A DNA stretch of 64,000 nt, taken from the NCBI RefSeq assembly GCF_000426345.1, contig NZ_AUFE01000006.1, positions 155,590-219,589 of the forward strand, in the 5' to 3' direction. Below are positions 21,723 through 31,300 of the stretch, piece by piece. This DNA comes from Cupriavidus phytohabitans (GTDB lineage: Bacteria > Pseudomonadota > Gammaproteobacteria > Burkholderiales > Burkholderiaceae). A model generated the notes under the pieces. The model did not search any database, was not told the origin of the DNA, and was given only the letters and a program-made list of their open reading frames with translations. Every line of letters begins with the position of its first letter. The stretch's first letter is position 1. A program made the position numbers and the translations under genes.

Positions 21723-22307
21723 TCAGCGCCACATGCGCCGCAGCGTGTTGTCGCCCAGCATGTAGTGGTGGAACAGCGAAGCCATCGCATGCAGCCCGAT
21801 GACCAGGTAGAACGCGGTTCCCAGCGTTTCGTGGATGGCCTTGACTGTGACCTTCAGCGCGGGATCCGCCGCCACCAGCGCGGGCACTTCGATCCCCAGC
21901 GACGGCAGCGCCAGCAGGTGCCCGCCGGCATTCATCGCCAGCAGCCCCAGCAGCGGCTGCGCCAGGATAAACAGGTACAGCACCCAGTGCATGGCTGCGC
22001 CCGCCAGATGCATCCAGCGCGGGCCGGGCTCCGGCGCAGGTGCGCCGCGCACCAGCCGCCACAGCAGCCGCGGCACTGCCAGCCCTACGACCAGCGCCCC
22101 GGCCCATTCATGGACATCCATGGCCATCACGCGCGCCGGCGTGCCCTTGTCGAAATTGCCCTTCAGCTCGATGGCCGCATACGCCAGCGCCACCAGCACG
22201 AACACCGCCCAATGAAAGCACACCGCAAGCCCGTCATAGCGGCGCGATGGCGACAACACTTCCGGCAGGCTCTGCATCGGTTTGATGCTCTGTGTAGCCC
22301 GGTTCAT
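21723..22307 (-). CDS. Cytochrome b561-family membrane protein
   Basis: A 194-residue inner-membrane di-haem cytochrome b of the YodB/CybB type. Four helices carry the ligand histidines: CFHWAVFVL, DVHEWAGAL, AAMHWVLYLF, KAIHETLG and GLHAMASLFHH. Such proteins move electrons between quinol and periplasmic or membrane acceptors; one E. coli member oxidises superoxide. No yceI partner is adjacent. A strong ribosome site (AGGAGAACCGCC) precedes ATG 22307. It is followed on the same strand, after about 13 bases, by the convergent end of the DUF482 gene. Confidence 0.85.
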   Translation of the reverse strand: MNRATQSIKPMQSLPEVLSPSRRYDGLAVCFHWAVFVLVALAYAAIELKGNFDKGTPARVMAMDVHEWAGALVVGLAVPRLLWRLVRGAPAPEPGPRWMHLAGAAMHWVLYLFILAQPLLGLLAMNAGGHLLALPSLGIEVPALVAADPALKVTVKAIHETLGTAFYLVIGLHAMASLFHHYMLGDNTLRRMWR

Positions 22308-22392
22308 GGCGGTTCTCCTTCTCTTTCGACACGGACCCAGCGTAGCGCAAGCCGCGCGGACAGGTCCTAACCGCCATCAAGCGGCGGGCAAC

Positions 22393-22417
22393 AAAAAACC
22401 CCGCCGCGGCGGGGTTT
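22393..22417 (-). terminator. Intrinsic terminator of ppa
   Basis: Perfect 22-base palindrome AAACCCCGCCG/CGGCGGGGTTT (22396-22417), with a T-run on the minus strand (plus A-run 22393-22398), directly after the ppa stop. Confidence 0.9.
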
Positions 22418-22435
22418 CTTCAGCGTCGGTTCAGC

Positions 22436-22963
22436 TTACTTCTTGTAGTTGGCCACGCCGTCGGTGATTTCCTTGTGGGCTTCCTCGATGCCGGCCCAGC
22501 CTTCGACCTTGACCCACTTGCCGGCTTCCAGTGCCTTGTAGTGCTCAAAGAAATGCTTGATCTGGTCCAGCAGGTTCTGCGGCACGTCCGACAGGCCCTT
22601 CATGTAGGCGGTAGCGGGTGACAGCTTGTCCACCGGCACGGCGACCAGCTTGGCGTCCACGCCCGACTCGTCGGTCATCTTCAGCATGCCGAGTGCACGG
22701 CAGCGCACCACGGCGCCAGCCAGGATCGGGAACGGGGACAGCACCAGCACGTCCACCGGGTCGCCGTCGCCCGACAGCGTCTGCGGGATGTAGCCGTAGT
22801 TGGCCGGATAGCGCATGCCGGTGCCGATGAAGCGGTCCACGAACAGCAGGCCGGTTTCCTTGTCGGCTTCGTACTTCACCGGATCGCTCTGGGCCGAGAT
22901 CTCGATGATGACGTTGAAATCGTTGGGGATGTCCTTGCCCGGGGTGACGAGGTTGAAGCTCAT
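22436..22963 (-). CDS. ppa: Inorganic pyrophosphatase (family I)
   Basis: Hydrolyses pyrophosphate from biosynthetic reactions in the cytoplasm. The 175-residue product has the family I signature in [15 protein letters not shown] (the three active-site Asp), the substrate-binding region [19 protein letters not shown] and [16 protein letters not shown] at the C-terminus. Length matches bacterial hexameric enzymes. The start at ATG 22963 gives [13 protein letters not shown]; longer in-frame extensions are not family-like. A TATAAT lies on the minus strand at 23011-23006, about 45 bases upstream. Confidence 0.96.
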   Translation of the reverse strand: MSFNLVTPGKDIPNDFNVIIEISAQSDPVKYEADKETGLLFVDRFIGTGMRYPANYGYIPQTLSGDGDPVDVLVLSPFPILAGAVVRCRALGMLKMTDESGVDAKLVAVPVDKLSPATAYMKGLSDVPQNLLDQIKHFFEHYKALEAGKWVKVEGWAGIEEAHKEITDGVANYKK

Positions 22964-23005
22964 GCGGTTCTCCAGATGCCTGCGCTGTGTTGTCGGATGG
23001 CGGGC

Positions 23006-23011
23006 ATTATA
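23006..23011 (-). promoter_or_regulatory. Candidate -10 element for ppa
   Basis: TATAAT on the minus strand 43 bases upstream of the ppa ATG, with no clear -35 at standard spacing (TTGTCA at 23040-23035 is 23 bases away). Confidence 0.4.
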
Positions 23012-23166
23012 ACGGCTCGCGCCTGACCGGTTGCTGACAAGCCATCGCCCTTTCTGACCTCCCGGCCCGCTGCAACGCGTTGCAGCCACGCGCGCGTGGG
23101 CGATAATGGCGCATTCTTCAGCCGACACTGAATAGCCGCAGCCTTCGTGCTGCCCCGGAGCCACCC

Positions 23167-24603
23167 ATGCATGCCCAGCACTTTGTCGCCAACCGCCTGA
23201 TCGCGCCGGACAACGGCCTGCGCATCAAGGTGTTCGACCCGTCCAACGGCGAGCCCTTTGCCGAGATCGCCCGCGGCAACGCCACCGACATCAATGTCGC
23301 AGTCCACGCCGCGCGCCAGGCCGCCGACGGCGCCTGGGGCCAGATGGCCCCGGCCGAGCGTGTGCGCCTGCTCAACCGCGTTGCCGTGGCGCTGATCGCC
23401 CATGAAGAAGAGCTGGCCGCGCTGGAAGCGCGCGATACCGGCAAGCCGCTGCGCCAGGCCCGCGCCGATGCCCGCGCCGTGGCGCGCTACTTCGAGTTCT
23501 ACGCCGGCGCGGTCGACAAGCTGCACGGCCAGACCATCCCCTACAACCCCGGCTACACCGTGCTGACGGTGCGCGAGCCGCACGGCGTGACCGGCCACAT
23601 CATCCCGTGGAACTACCCGCTGCAGATCTTCGGGCGCAGCGTGGGCGCGGCGCTGGCCGCTGGCAATGCCTGCGTGGTCAAGCCGGCCGAGGACGCCTGC
23701 CTGTCGCTGCTGCGCGTGGCCGAGATCGCCGCCGAGGCCGGCCTGCCCGAAGGCGCGCTCAATATCATCACCGGCTACGGCCACGAGGCCGGCGCCGCGC
23801 TGGCGCGCCATCCCGGCATCAACCACATCTCGTTCACCGGCTCGCCGCAGACGGGCAAGCTGGTGTCGCAGCTGGCCGCCGAGAACCATGTGCCGGTCAC
23901 GCTGGAACTGGGCGGCAAGTCACCACAGATCGTGTTTGCCGATGCCGACATCGACGCGCTGGTGCCGGTGGTGGTCAACAGCATCGTGCAGAACGCCGGC
24001 CAGACCTGCTCGGCCGGCAGCCGCCTGCTGGTGGAGCGCCCGGTCTACAACGCGCTGCTCGACCGGCTGGCATCGGTATTCGAGTCGCTGCGCGTGGGCC
24101 CGTCCGAACTCGACCTGGAATGCGGCCCGCTGATCAGCCGCAAGCAGCAGCAGCGCGTGTGGGACTTCGTCTCCGACGCGCAGCACGCCGGCGTGGCGGT
24201 CATGGCGCAGGGCCAGATCGTGGCCGAGGCGCCCGAGGCCGGCTACTACCAGGTGCCGATGCTGTTCCGCGATGTCCCGCCCGCGCACCGGCTGGCGCAG
24301 GAAGAAGTGTTCGGCCCGCTGCTGGCGGCCATGCCCTTCGACACCGAGGCCGAGGCCGTCGCGCTGGCCAACGGCACGCCCTATGGCCTGGTCGCCGGCG
24401 TCTGGACCCGTGATGGCGGACGCCAGCTGCGCCTGGCGCACAAGCTGCGCGCGGGCCAGGTCTTTATCAACAACTACGGAGCCGGCGGCGGCGTGGAGCT
24501 GCCCTTCGGCGGCAGCGGCCAGTCCGGCTACGGCCGCGAGAAGGGCTTCGAGGCCCTGTACGGGTTCACCACACTGAAAACCATCGCCATCCAACATGGG
24601 TAA
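23167..24603 (+). CDS. NAD(P)+-dependent aldehyde dehydrogenase
   Basis: A 478-residue enzyme of the ALDH superfamily, oxidising an aldehyde to its acid in the cytoplasm. Seen motifs: cofactor and oxyanion site [24 protein letters not shown], catalytic Glu in [11 protein letters not shown], catalytic Cys in [15 protein letters not shown], and [11 protein letters not shown]. The C-terminus has [13 protein letters not shown]. The substrate is not readable from sequence; candidates include gamma-aminobutyraldehyde, betaine aldehyde and aromatic aldehydes. The stop overlaps the next small gene by 8 bases, and a short-chain dehydrogenase and an MFS carrier follow, so a catabolic group is plausible. 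Confidence 0.9.
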   Translation: MHAQHFVANRLIAPDNGLRIKVFDPSNGEPFAEIARGNATDINVAVHAARQAADGAWGQMAPAERVRLLNRVAVALIAHEEELAALEARDTGKPLRQARADARAVARYFEFYAGAVDKLHGQTIPYNPGYTVLTVREPHGVTGHIIPWNYPLQIFGRSVGAALAAGNACVVKPAEDACLSLLRVAEIAAEAGLPEGALNIITGYGHEAGAALARHPGINHISFTGSPQTGKLVSQLAAENHVPVTLELGGKSPQIVFADADIDALVPVVVNSIVQNAGQTCSAGSRLLVERPVYNALLDRLASVFESLRVGPSELDLECGPLISRKQQQRVWDFVSDAQHAGVAVMAQGQIVAEAPEAGYYQVPMLFRDVPPAHRLAQEEVFGPLLAAMPFDTEAEAVALANGTPYGLVAGVWTRDGGRQLRLAHKLRAGQVFINNYGAGGGVELPFGGSGQSGYGREKGFEALYGFTTLKTIAIQHG

Positions 24604-24838
24604 CATCAATTTCCTTTCCATCGCTTTTGCCATTTTCTTTTTCTGGATGGCGTGGCATGTGCGGAACAAGCGCGCCACCAATCCCTCCGGCATGCCGCGG
24701 CTGCAGGTGTTCAAGCGCAAGTGGGGCGATGTGGTGGGAGACCGCGTGCACTGGTGCCTGTATGTGGCGCTGCCGTTCTTGCTGGCGGTGATGATGGTCG
24801 CGAATGCGTTGCGCGGGCAGGGGCCGTTCTCGCATTGA
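24596..24838 (+). CDS. Small two-helix membrane protein
   Basis: An 80-residue protein of unknown function. An N-terminal helix (INFLSIAFAIFFFWMAWHV), a basic middle (RNKRATNPSGMPRLQVFKRKWGD), then a second helix (WCLYVALPFLLAVMMVANAL). It starts inside the last codons of the aldehyde dehydrogenase gene (8-base overlap), which implies translational coupling and supports that it is real. The plain topology suggests a membrane-anchored accessory; no family recognised. Confidence 0.6.
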   Translation: MGNINFLSIAFAIFFFWMAWHVRNKRATNPSGMPRLQVFKRKWGDVVGDRVHWCLYVALPFLLAVMMVANALRGQGPFSH

Positions 24839-24893
24839 GCGAACGAGGCGCGATCATCGATGGCGCCTGAGCGGGCCGACGCCCGTTGCAGAC

Positions 24894-24925
24894 GCTCCCC
24901 TCTCCCGCCGGCGGGAGAGGGGAGC
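24894..24925. repeat. REP-like extragenic palindrome (copy 1)
   Basis: Perfect 32-base inverted repeat with arms GCTCCCCTCTCCCGCC and GGCGGGAGAGGGGAGC. A degenerate relative lies at 28328-28359. Both are in intergenic DNA after a plus-strand gene. Confidence 0.75.
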
Positions 24926-24989
24926 ACACAGGCGGACATTGAAAACCTGTAGCGATCACCCAAACCACAACAACACCAGGAGACAACCA

Positions 24990-25748
24990 ATGAGACTGGC
25001 CAACAAGGTAGCGATCGTCACCGGCGGCGGTTCCGGCTTCGGCGAGGGCATCGCCCACACCTTCGCGCGCGAGGGCGCCAGCGTGCTGGTGGCCGACCTG
25101 CGCGAAGACGCCGCCGAGCGCGTTGCCGCGGCGATCCGCGAGGCCGGCGGACAGGCGCGCGCGGTGCGCGCCGACGTCTCGCGCGGCGACGATACCGAAG
25201 CCATGCGCGAGGCCGCGCTGGCCGCCTTCGGCGACGTGCATATCGTCGTCAACAACGCCGGCACCACGCATCGCAACAAACCCATCCTCGACATCACCGA
25301 GGATGAGTTCGACCGCGTCTACGCGGTCAACGTCAAGAGCATCTACTGGTCGGCGCGTGCCTTCATCCCGCACTTCCGCCAGCGCGGCGGCGGCGCGTTC
25401 GTCAACATTGCCTCCACCGCCGGCATCCGCCCGCGTCCCGGACTGGTCTGGTACAACGGCAGCAAGGGCGCTGTGATCACCGCCAGCAAGGCCATGGCGG
25501 CCGAACTGGGCAAGGACAATATCCGCGTCAACTGCGTCAACCCGGTGATCGGCGCCACCGCGCTGCTCGAAGAGTTCATGGGCATGCCCGACACGCCCGA
25601 GAACCGCGCGAAGTTCCTCGCCACTATCCCGATGGGGCGCATGTCGACGCCGCAGGACGTGGCCAATGCCTGCCTTTACCTGGCTTCCGACGAAGCCGCC
25701 TTCATCACCGGCACCTGCATCGAAGTCGACGGCGGGCGCTGCGTCTGA
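24990..25748 (+). CDS. Short-chain dehydrogenase/reductase
   Basis: A 252-residue classical SDR oxidoreductase. The NAD(P)-binding motif TGGGSGFGEG (residues 11-20), NNAG (VVNNAGTTHRNKP) and the catalytic Ser-Tyr-Lys set in NIASTAG ... YNGSKGAV are all present. The C-terminus FITGTCIEVDGGRCV is typical of SDRs that act on small alcohols, sugars or 3-oxoacyl thioesters. An Asp at the end of strand 2 (LVADLRED) hints at preference for NAD over NADP. ATG 24990 follows a CAGGAGACA ribosome site. It is likely co-functional with the aldehyde dehydrogenase and the MFS carrier. Confidence 0.88.
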   Translation: MRLANKVAIVTGGGSGFGEGIAHTFAREGASVLVADLREDAAERVAAAIREAGGQARAVRADVSRGDDTEAMREAALAAFGDVHIVVNNAGTTHRNKPILDITEDEFDRVYAVNVKSIYWSARAFIPHFRQRGGGAFVNIASTAGIRPRPGLVWYNGSKGAVITASKAMAAELGKDNIRVNCVNPVIGATALLEEFMGMPDTPENRAKFLATIPMGRMSTPQDVANACLYLASDEAAFITGTCIEVDGGRCV

Positions 25749-25827
25749 GCCCTGCTTCCCCGGCATTTCCTTGTCGTAACACCGCTGTACCGCGTCGTCG
25801 AGAACGCAAACATCCTCAGGAGACAGC

Positions 25828-27135
25828 ATGACAACGACCGCAGTAACCCCCGGCGTCAGCGACGCCGCCTTTGAAGACGCCACCTACCGCAAGGTGAGCT
25901 GGCGCCTGGTGCCCTTCCTGCTGATGTGCTACGTGGTCGCCTACCTGGACCGCGTCAATGTGGGCTTTGCCAAGCTGCAGATGCTCAACGACCTGCAGTT
26001 CAGCGAGACCGTCTACGGACTGGGCGCCGGCATCTTCTTCATCGGCTACTTCCTGTTCGAAGTGCCGAGCAACGTGATCCTGCACAAGGTGGGCGCGCGC
26101 ATCTGGATCGCGCGCATCATGATCACCTGGGGCGCGATCTCGGCGGCGATGATGTTCGTCACCACGCCGACCATGTTCTACGTGCTGCGCTTCCTGCTGG
26201 GCATTGCCGAAGCCGGCTTCTTTCCGGGCATCATCCTGTACCTGACCTACTGGTACCCGGCCAACCGGCGCGGGCGCACCACCACCTTCTTCATGACCGC
26301 GATCGCGCTGTCGGGCGTGATCGGCGGGCCGCTGTCGGGGTGGATCATGCAGTCGTTCGACGGCCATAGCGGCTGGGCGGGCTGGCAGTGGATGTTCCTG
26401 CTGGAAGGGGTGCCCTCGATCCTGGTGGGGCTGTGGGTGCTGGCCTACCTGGATGACCGCATCGCGCACGCCAGGTGGCTCACGGCCGGGGAAAAGGCGC
26501 TGCTAGAGCGCAATATCGCCGCCGAAGACGCGCACAAGGAAGACCCGCCAATCCGCACCGTGATGTTCAGCCCGCGCGTCTGGCTGATGAGCGCGATCTA
26601 CTTCTGCTTCGTCATGGGCCTGTACGGCGTCAGCTTCTGGCTGCCGACCATCATCAAGCAGACCGGCGTGAAGAGCGCGCTCGACATCGGCCTGCTGACC
26701 GCGATCCCGTATGGCTGCGCGGTGATCGGCATGGTGCTGGTGGCGCACAGTGCCGACCGCAGCGGCGAACGGCGCTGGCATATCGCGATCCCGGCGCTGC
26801 TCGGCTCGTTCGGCCTGCTGCTGTCGGTGCAATGGGCCACCAATACCACGCTGGCCATGTGCGCGCTGACGCTGGCCACCATCGGCATCCTGACCACGTT
26901 GCCGCTGTTCTGGAGCCTGCCCACGTCGTTCCTGGCCGGCACCGGCGCGGCAGCCGGCATTGCCCTGATCAACTCGCTGGGCAACCTCGCCGGCTTTCTC
27001 AGCCCGTATGCGGTAGGCTGGCTCAAGGACCTGACCAGGAGCACGGACTCCGGCATGTACCTGCTGGCCGCGTGCCTGGTGGTCGGCGCGGCGTTGACGC
27101 TGTCGGTCCCGGCCCGGCTGGTGAGCCGCAGGTAG
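25828..27135 (+). CDS. MFS transporter, anion:cation symporter (ACS) type
   Basis: A 435-residue inner-membrane carrier with 12 predicted helices. The N-terminal sequence RLVPFLLMCYVVAYLDRVNVGFAKLQM is typical of the ACS family, whose members import organic anions such as phthalate, tartrate, hexuronates or 4-hydroxyphenylacetate with protons. Further conserved parts are GLGAGIFFIGYFLFEVPSN and LLGIAEAGFFPGIILYLTYW. The substrate is unknown. An AGGAGACAG ribosome site precedes ATG 25828. Downstream is a strong terminator, so this ends the ALDH-SDR-MFS group. Confidence 0.88.
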   Translation: MTTTAVTPGVSDAAFEDATYRKVSWRLVPFLLMCYVVAYLDRVNVGFAKLQMLNDLQFSETVYGLGAGIFFIGYFLFEVPSNVILHKVGARIWIARIMITWGAISAAMMFVTTPTMFYVLRFLLGIAEAGFFPGIILYLTYWYPANRRGRTTTFFMTAIALSGVIGGPLSGWIMQSFDGHSGWAGWQWMFLLEGVPSILVGLWVLAYLDDRIAHARWLTAGEKALLERNIAAEDAHKEDPPIRTVMFSPRVWLMSAIYFCFVMGLYGVSFWLPTIIKQTGVKSALDIGLLTAIPYGCAVIGMVLVAHSADRSGERRWHIAIPALLGSFGLLLSVQWATNTTLAMCALTLATIGILTTLPLFWSLPTSFLAGTGAAAGIALINSLGNLAGFLSPYAVGWLKDLTRSTDSGMYLLAACLVVGAALTLSVPARLVSRR

Positions 27136-27160
27136 GCAAGCGCTTCGCGGGTGGCCCGCA

Positions 27161-27193
27161 ACGGCGCTTTCCGGCAAGGAAAGCGCCGTTTTT
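27161..27193 (+). terminator. Intrinsic terminator after the MFS gene
   Basis: Stem ACGGCGCTTTCC (27161-27172) and GGAAAGCGCCGT (27178-27189) with a GGCAA loop, followed by T-rich sequence. Confidence 0.88.
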
Positions 27194-27383
27194 CATGGGA
27201 TCTGCGCAAGTGCCTGGCGCGGCGCTCGCGCGGCGACGACGCGCCATCCGCTGACGCCGGTGTAGGACCAAACCCGGCATTGCGGCCCCGGCTTGCGCCC
27301 TAGCATGGAAAGGAAGACACCCGGAGTGATCCACACGGGGTCCTCCGGGCATGTGAATCCTGAAGATTGCCAAGGAGGCCACG

Positions 27384-28214
27384 ATGCCGCACCTGCCCCC
27401 GTTTGCCCCCACCCAGTCACTGAAGCGCGTCGAAGCGCGGCTCGCACGCCGCACGCGCGTCAAGCGCCTTGTCATCGCGCTCAGCGCCGGCGTGGTCGCG
27501 CTGCTGGCCCTTGTGCCAGCTGCCAGCCATGCCCAGGCACCCGTGGTCGAAGCCACACCGGCGCCCGCGCCCGCCATGCCCGCGCCGGCTCCGGCAGCGA
27601 CTGCTCCGGCACCGACTGCTCCGGCAGCGACGTCGCCAGCAGCGACCGCCCCAGCTCCGGCCGGCGCCATCGCCCCAACCCCGGGCGTGACCGCGCCCGC
27701 GACGCAGCCGCCCACCACCATGCCGCCGCCGGTTGCCCAGCCTGCACCGGCACCGGGTACTGCAGCGCCGCCGCCAACGGCATCGCCTGCCCCGGCACCG
27801 GGCGGTGCCTCACCTGCCGTGCCCGCTCCGCCGGCCACCGCGGCCCAGCCACGCCCGCCGCTGACCACGCCGCAGCCTCCGCCGCCGCGTGATGCAATGG
27901 TGCAGCGTACCGCGGGGGCGGTAACCTACATCTGCGGCGGCGTTGCCGAGGACGAACAGGTCGCACTGCAGCAGCTGGCACGCAACTTCAACATGAGCCT
28001 GCTCTTTACGCAGGGCGCGCGCGGCGAGTACCTGTCGGATGTCGACGTCAAGCTGATGCGCGGCAACAAGGAAGTGGCGAGCTTTGTCGCCGACGGGCCG
28101 CGCTGCCTGCTGAAGGCGCCGAGCGGCACGTACAACGTGCGGGCGACTTACCAGGGCCGGACCAGGACGGCCACGGTGAGCACCGGCGGCCGCAACAACC
28201 AGATGCGCTGGTAG
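27384..28214 (+). CDS. Secreted Ala/Pro-rich protein with C-terminal carboxypeptidase-regulatory-like domain
   Basis: A 276-residue exported protein. Residues about 25-51 form a signal peptide (RLVIALSAGVVALLALVPAASHAQA). Residues about 52-170 are low-complexity Ala/Pro with short repeats such as ATAPAPTAPAAT and TMPPPVAQPAPAP, probably an extended wall-spanning linker. The C-terminal domain (about 175-276: VTYICGGVAEDEQVALQQLA ... NVRATYQGRTRTATV) resembles a beta-sandwich fold found in Burkholderiales secreted proteins annotated as carboxypeptidase regulatory-like. Strong ribosome site AAGGAGGCC before ATG 27384. Function unknown. Confidence 0.75.
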   Translation: MPHLPPFAPTQSLKRVEARLARRTRVKRLVIALSAGVVALLALVPAASHAQAPVVEATPAPAPAMPAPAPAATAPAPTAPAATSPAATAPAPAGAIAPTPGVTAPATQPPTTMPPPVAQPAPAPGTAAPPPTASPAPAPGGASPAVPAPPATAAQPRPPLTTPQPPPPRDAMVQRTAGAVTYICGGVAEDEQVALQQLARNFNMSLLFTQGARGEYLSDVDVKLMRGNKEVASFVADGPRCLLKAPSGTYNVRATYQGRTRTATVSTGGRNNQMRW

Positions 28215-28263
28215 GTCGAGGATGGCAGCGCCGCTACGCGGCGTTGCCGGAGGAGAGGAAGGG

Positions 28264-28297
28264 GCGCGGCGTGTCGCGATGCCGCGCTTTTTCTTTT
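28264..28297 (+). terminator. Intrinsic terminator after the Ala/Pro-rich protein gene
   Basis: Stem GCGCGGC (28264-28270) and GCCGCGC (28281-28287), followed by TTTTTCTTTT. Confidence 0.8.
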
Positions 28298-28327
28298 GGC
28301 CGAATGCCTCACGTCAACTGACGGTGG

Positions 28328-28359
28328 TCTCCCTCTCCCGCAAGCGAGAGAGGGGAGCG
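28328..28359. repeat. REP-like extragenic palindrome (copy 2, degenerate)
   Basis: CTCCCTCTCCCGC-AA-GCGAGAGAGGGGAG, an imperfect relative of the perfect palindrome at 24894-24925. It lies between the convergent Ala/Pro-rich gene and chpA. Confidence 0.6.
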
Positions 28360-28380
28360 AACCGATAGCGTTTGAAACGC

Positions 28381-31300
28381 TCAGGCCCCCGGCCCCTCGC
28401 CCAGCATCTGCGCCACCGATGCCGCCGTTCCCGCCGCGCGCTCGCCCAGCAGGCGCTGCAGCGTGGCCAGCAGCTGGTCCTCGTTATACGGCTTGCCGAG
28501 GTAGACGTTGACGCCGATTTCCTCCGCGTAGCGGCGATGCTTGTCCGCCGTGCGCGAGGTGATCATCACCAGCGGCATATGCGCCGTGCGCGAGTCGGAA
28601 CGCACGTTGCGGGTCAGGTCGAAGCCGTCCATGTTCGGCATCTCGATATCCACCAGCATCGCATCCGGCATCACTTCCTGCAGCTGCTTGAGCGCATCCA
28701 CGCCGTCACGCGCCAGCACCACCTGGTAGCCGGCGCGGCCGAGCAGGCGCTGGGTCGCCTTGCGCACGGTCAGCGAATCATCGACCACCATCACCGTGGG
28801 CTGCAGCGCCAGGCCGCGCACCGGCGCGGCGCTGCCGTCACCGGCCAGTTCGGCGACCGCGCCCAGCGGCCCGGCCACCGGCTGCGCCAACTGCGGCGCG
28901 GACTCCGGTGCGGACGGCGCAGGGACCATCTGCTGCGGCGCGGGCTGGCCGCGCTCGCGCAGCAGCCGCTGGGCCAGCACCACGGGGTTGTAGATCAGCA
29001 CGATCTCGCCGTCGCCGAGCGTGGTTGCGCCGGCAATGCCTTCCAGCCGCGCCAGCTGCGGCCCGATGTGCTTGACCACCACTTCGCGGTTGCCGACCAC
29101 CTCGTCAACGTGCACGGCGACACGTTCGGCGCCGCTGCGCACCAGCACCACCGGCGAGTACTTGCGGCCGGCCGTCACGGAGTTGCCCTCTTCCAGCAGG
29201 GCGCCGAAGTAGAAGAACGGCACGTCGGCGCCGGCCACCGCGAAGCGTCCCTGGTTGTAGGCCTCCACCAGCGCCGGCGCGCGCAGCTGCTGCACCTGGT
29301 CGATCATGCCGCTGGGCACCGCATAGCGCCGCGCGCCCAGCGAGAACACCAGCACCTGCGTGATGGCCGTGGTCAGCGGCAGGTGCACGGTAAAGGTGGT
29401 GCCCTGCCCGGCCTTCGAAGCCAGCGTGATGCGGCCGCCCAGCGCCACGGTCTCGGCGCGCACCACGTCCATGCCGACGCCGCGCCCGGCCAGCTCGGAG
29501 ACTGCATCGGCCGTGGAGAAGCCGGGGGTGAAGATCATCTCGGTCAGGCGCGCCTCGCCGGCGTCGTCGTCCGGCGCAAGCAGGCGGCGCTCGACCGCGC
29601 GCGCGCGGATGCGCGCCAGGTCCAGCCCGTTGCCGTCGTCGACGAAGTGCAGCACCACTTCATTGCCTTCCTGCTGCACCTCCAGCGTCAGCGCGCCCGT
29701 GGCGGGCTTGCCGGCGGCGCGGCGTTGCGGCGCGGGCTCGATCCCGTGCACCACCGCATTGCGGATCAGGTGTTCGATCGGGCCAGCCATGCGGTCCAGC
29801 ACGGAGCGGTCGATCTCGACCGTGCCGCCCTTGATCAGCAGCCGCACTTCCTTGCCGGTCTCGGCGGCGGCCTGGCGCGCCACGCGGTACAGGCGTTCGG
29901 CCAGCGCGTCGAACTGCACCATGCGCGCCTGCATCAGGCTGCGCTGCAGCCCGCGCGTCAGCCGCGCCTGCGCAGCCAGGTCGCCGGCGGCGCGGTCGAA
30001 GCCGCGCTGCAGGTTCTGCTCGACGGTGGCCACGTCGTTGACCGATTCGGCCATCATCCGCGTCAGTTCCTGGAAGCGGGTAAAGCGGTCGAACTCGAGC
30101 GGGTCGAACTCCTGCTTGTGCTGCGCATCGGCGATGCGGGACGCCATCTGCGATTCGGCCTGGATCTCGATCTCGCGCAACTGGCCGCGCAGGCGCGCGA
30201 CGTTGTCGTTGAGTTCGCCCAGGTAGGTGCGCATCGCATCGAGTTCGCTGTCGAGCCGCGCGCGCGTCGCGCCGACTTCGCCGGCCTCGTTGATCAGCGT
30301 GTCGAGCGCACGCGCCTGCACACGCACCAGCGCACGCTGCGGCTCGGCCGCCGGGATGGACGCGGTGGGAGGCATCGGCACCATCACGTCCGCGGGCCCG
30401 GGCATGACCGGCAGCATGGAGACCGCACCGGCAACATCTGCGGCAGGATTTGGGGCCGCTTCAGGGTGCGCTTCGGCGGCGGGCTCCGCCTCATCCTGCG
30501 GCGCCCCGCCCAGACCGTTGATCACATCCGGGTCGTCGGGGGGCAGCAGGCGGCCGGCCTGGAGCGCTTCGGCGTGCGCGAGAATGCGGTCGTACCAGGC
30601 GTAGAGGCGCTCGAACAACTGCGGGCCGGCTCCCGGCCCGGCCTGCACGCGCAGGCTGGCATCGAGCAGCGTTTCCATCTCGTGCGCGGCTTGGCCCAGC
30701 GCCATTGCGCCGGCCATGCGCGCACTGCCCTTGAGCGTATGCAGCGCGCGCAGCACCAGTCCGCCGTGGCGCGCGTCCGCCGGCGCCGCTTCCCAGGTGC
30801 GCACCAGCTTGCCGAGTTCGGGCAGCGTGCCCTGGGCTTCCTCGAGGAAGATCTGGACCAGCGCGGGGTCGGGCGCGGGGTCGGACGCGGCGTCACCGGC
30901 CTCCGCCGCGACCGGCGGCCGGTGCGAGGTCGGCAGCGCAATCACGACGGCATCATGCTGCGCAGGGAGCGCGGGCGGCGTGGGCTCGGCCGGCGCTGGC
31001 GCTGACGGTGCTTCGTCATCCTCGGGCAGCGGCTGGCCATACAGCTGCGCCATCGAGCTGTCCGGCGCGTCGGGCACCACCACGGCCACGCGTGGGCGCA
31101 GCAAGGCGCGCTCGCCGAATTCCACCAGGCTGCGGTGCAGGCCTGCGTCGGCCTGCGGCCAGACGCCGGCGGCAAACTGGTGCAGCATGCCGCGCAGCCG
31201 CTCCACCGCCTGCTCCAGCAGGCGGAAGTCGCCCGGATGCATTGCCACCGGGTGCGAGCCCAGCTGCAGCAGCAGTCCTTCCAGCGCTTCGGCGATCTCG

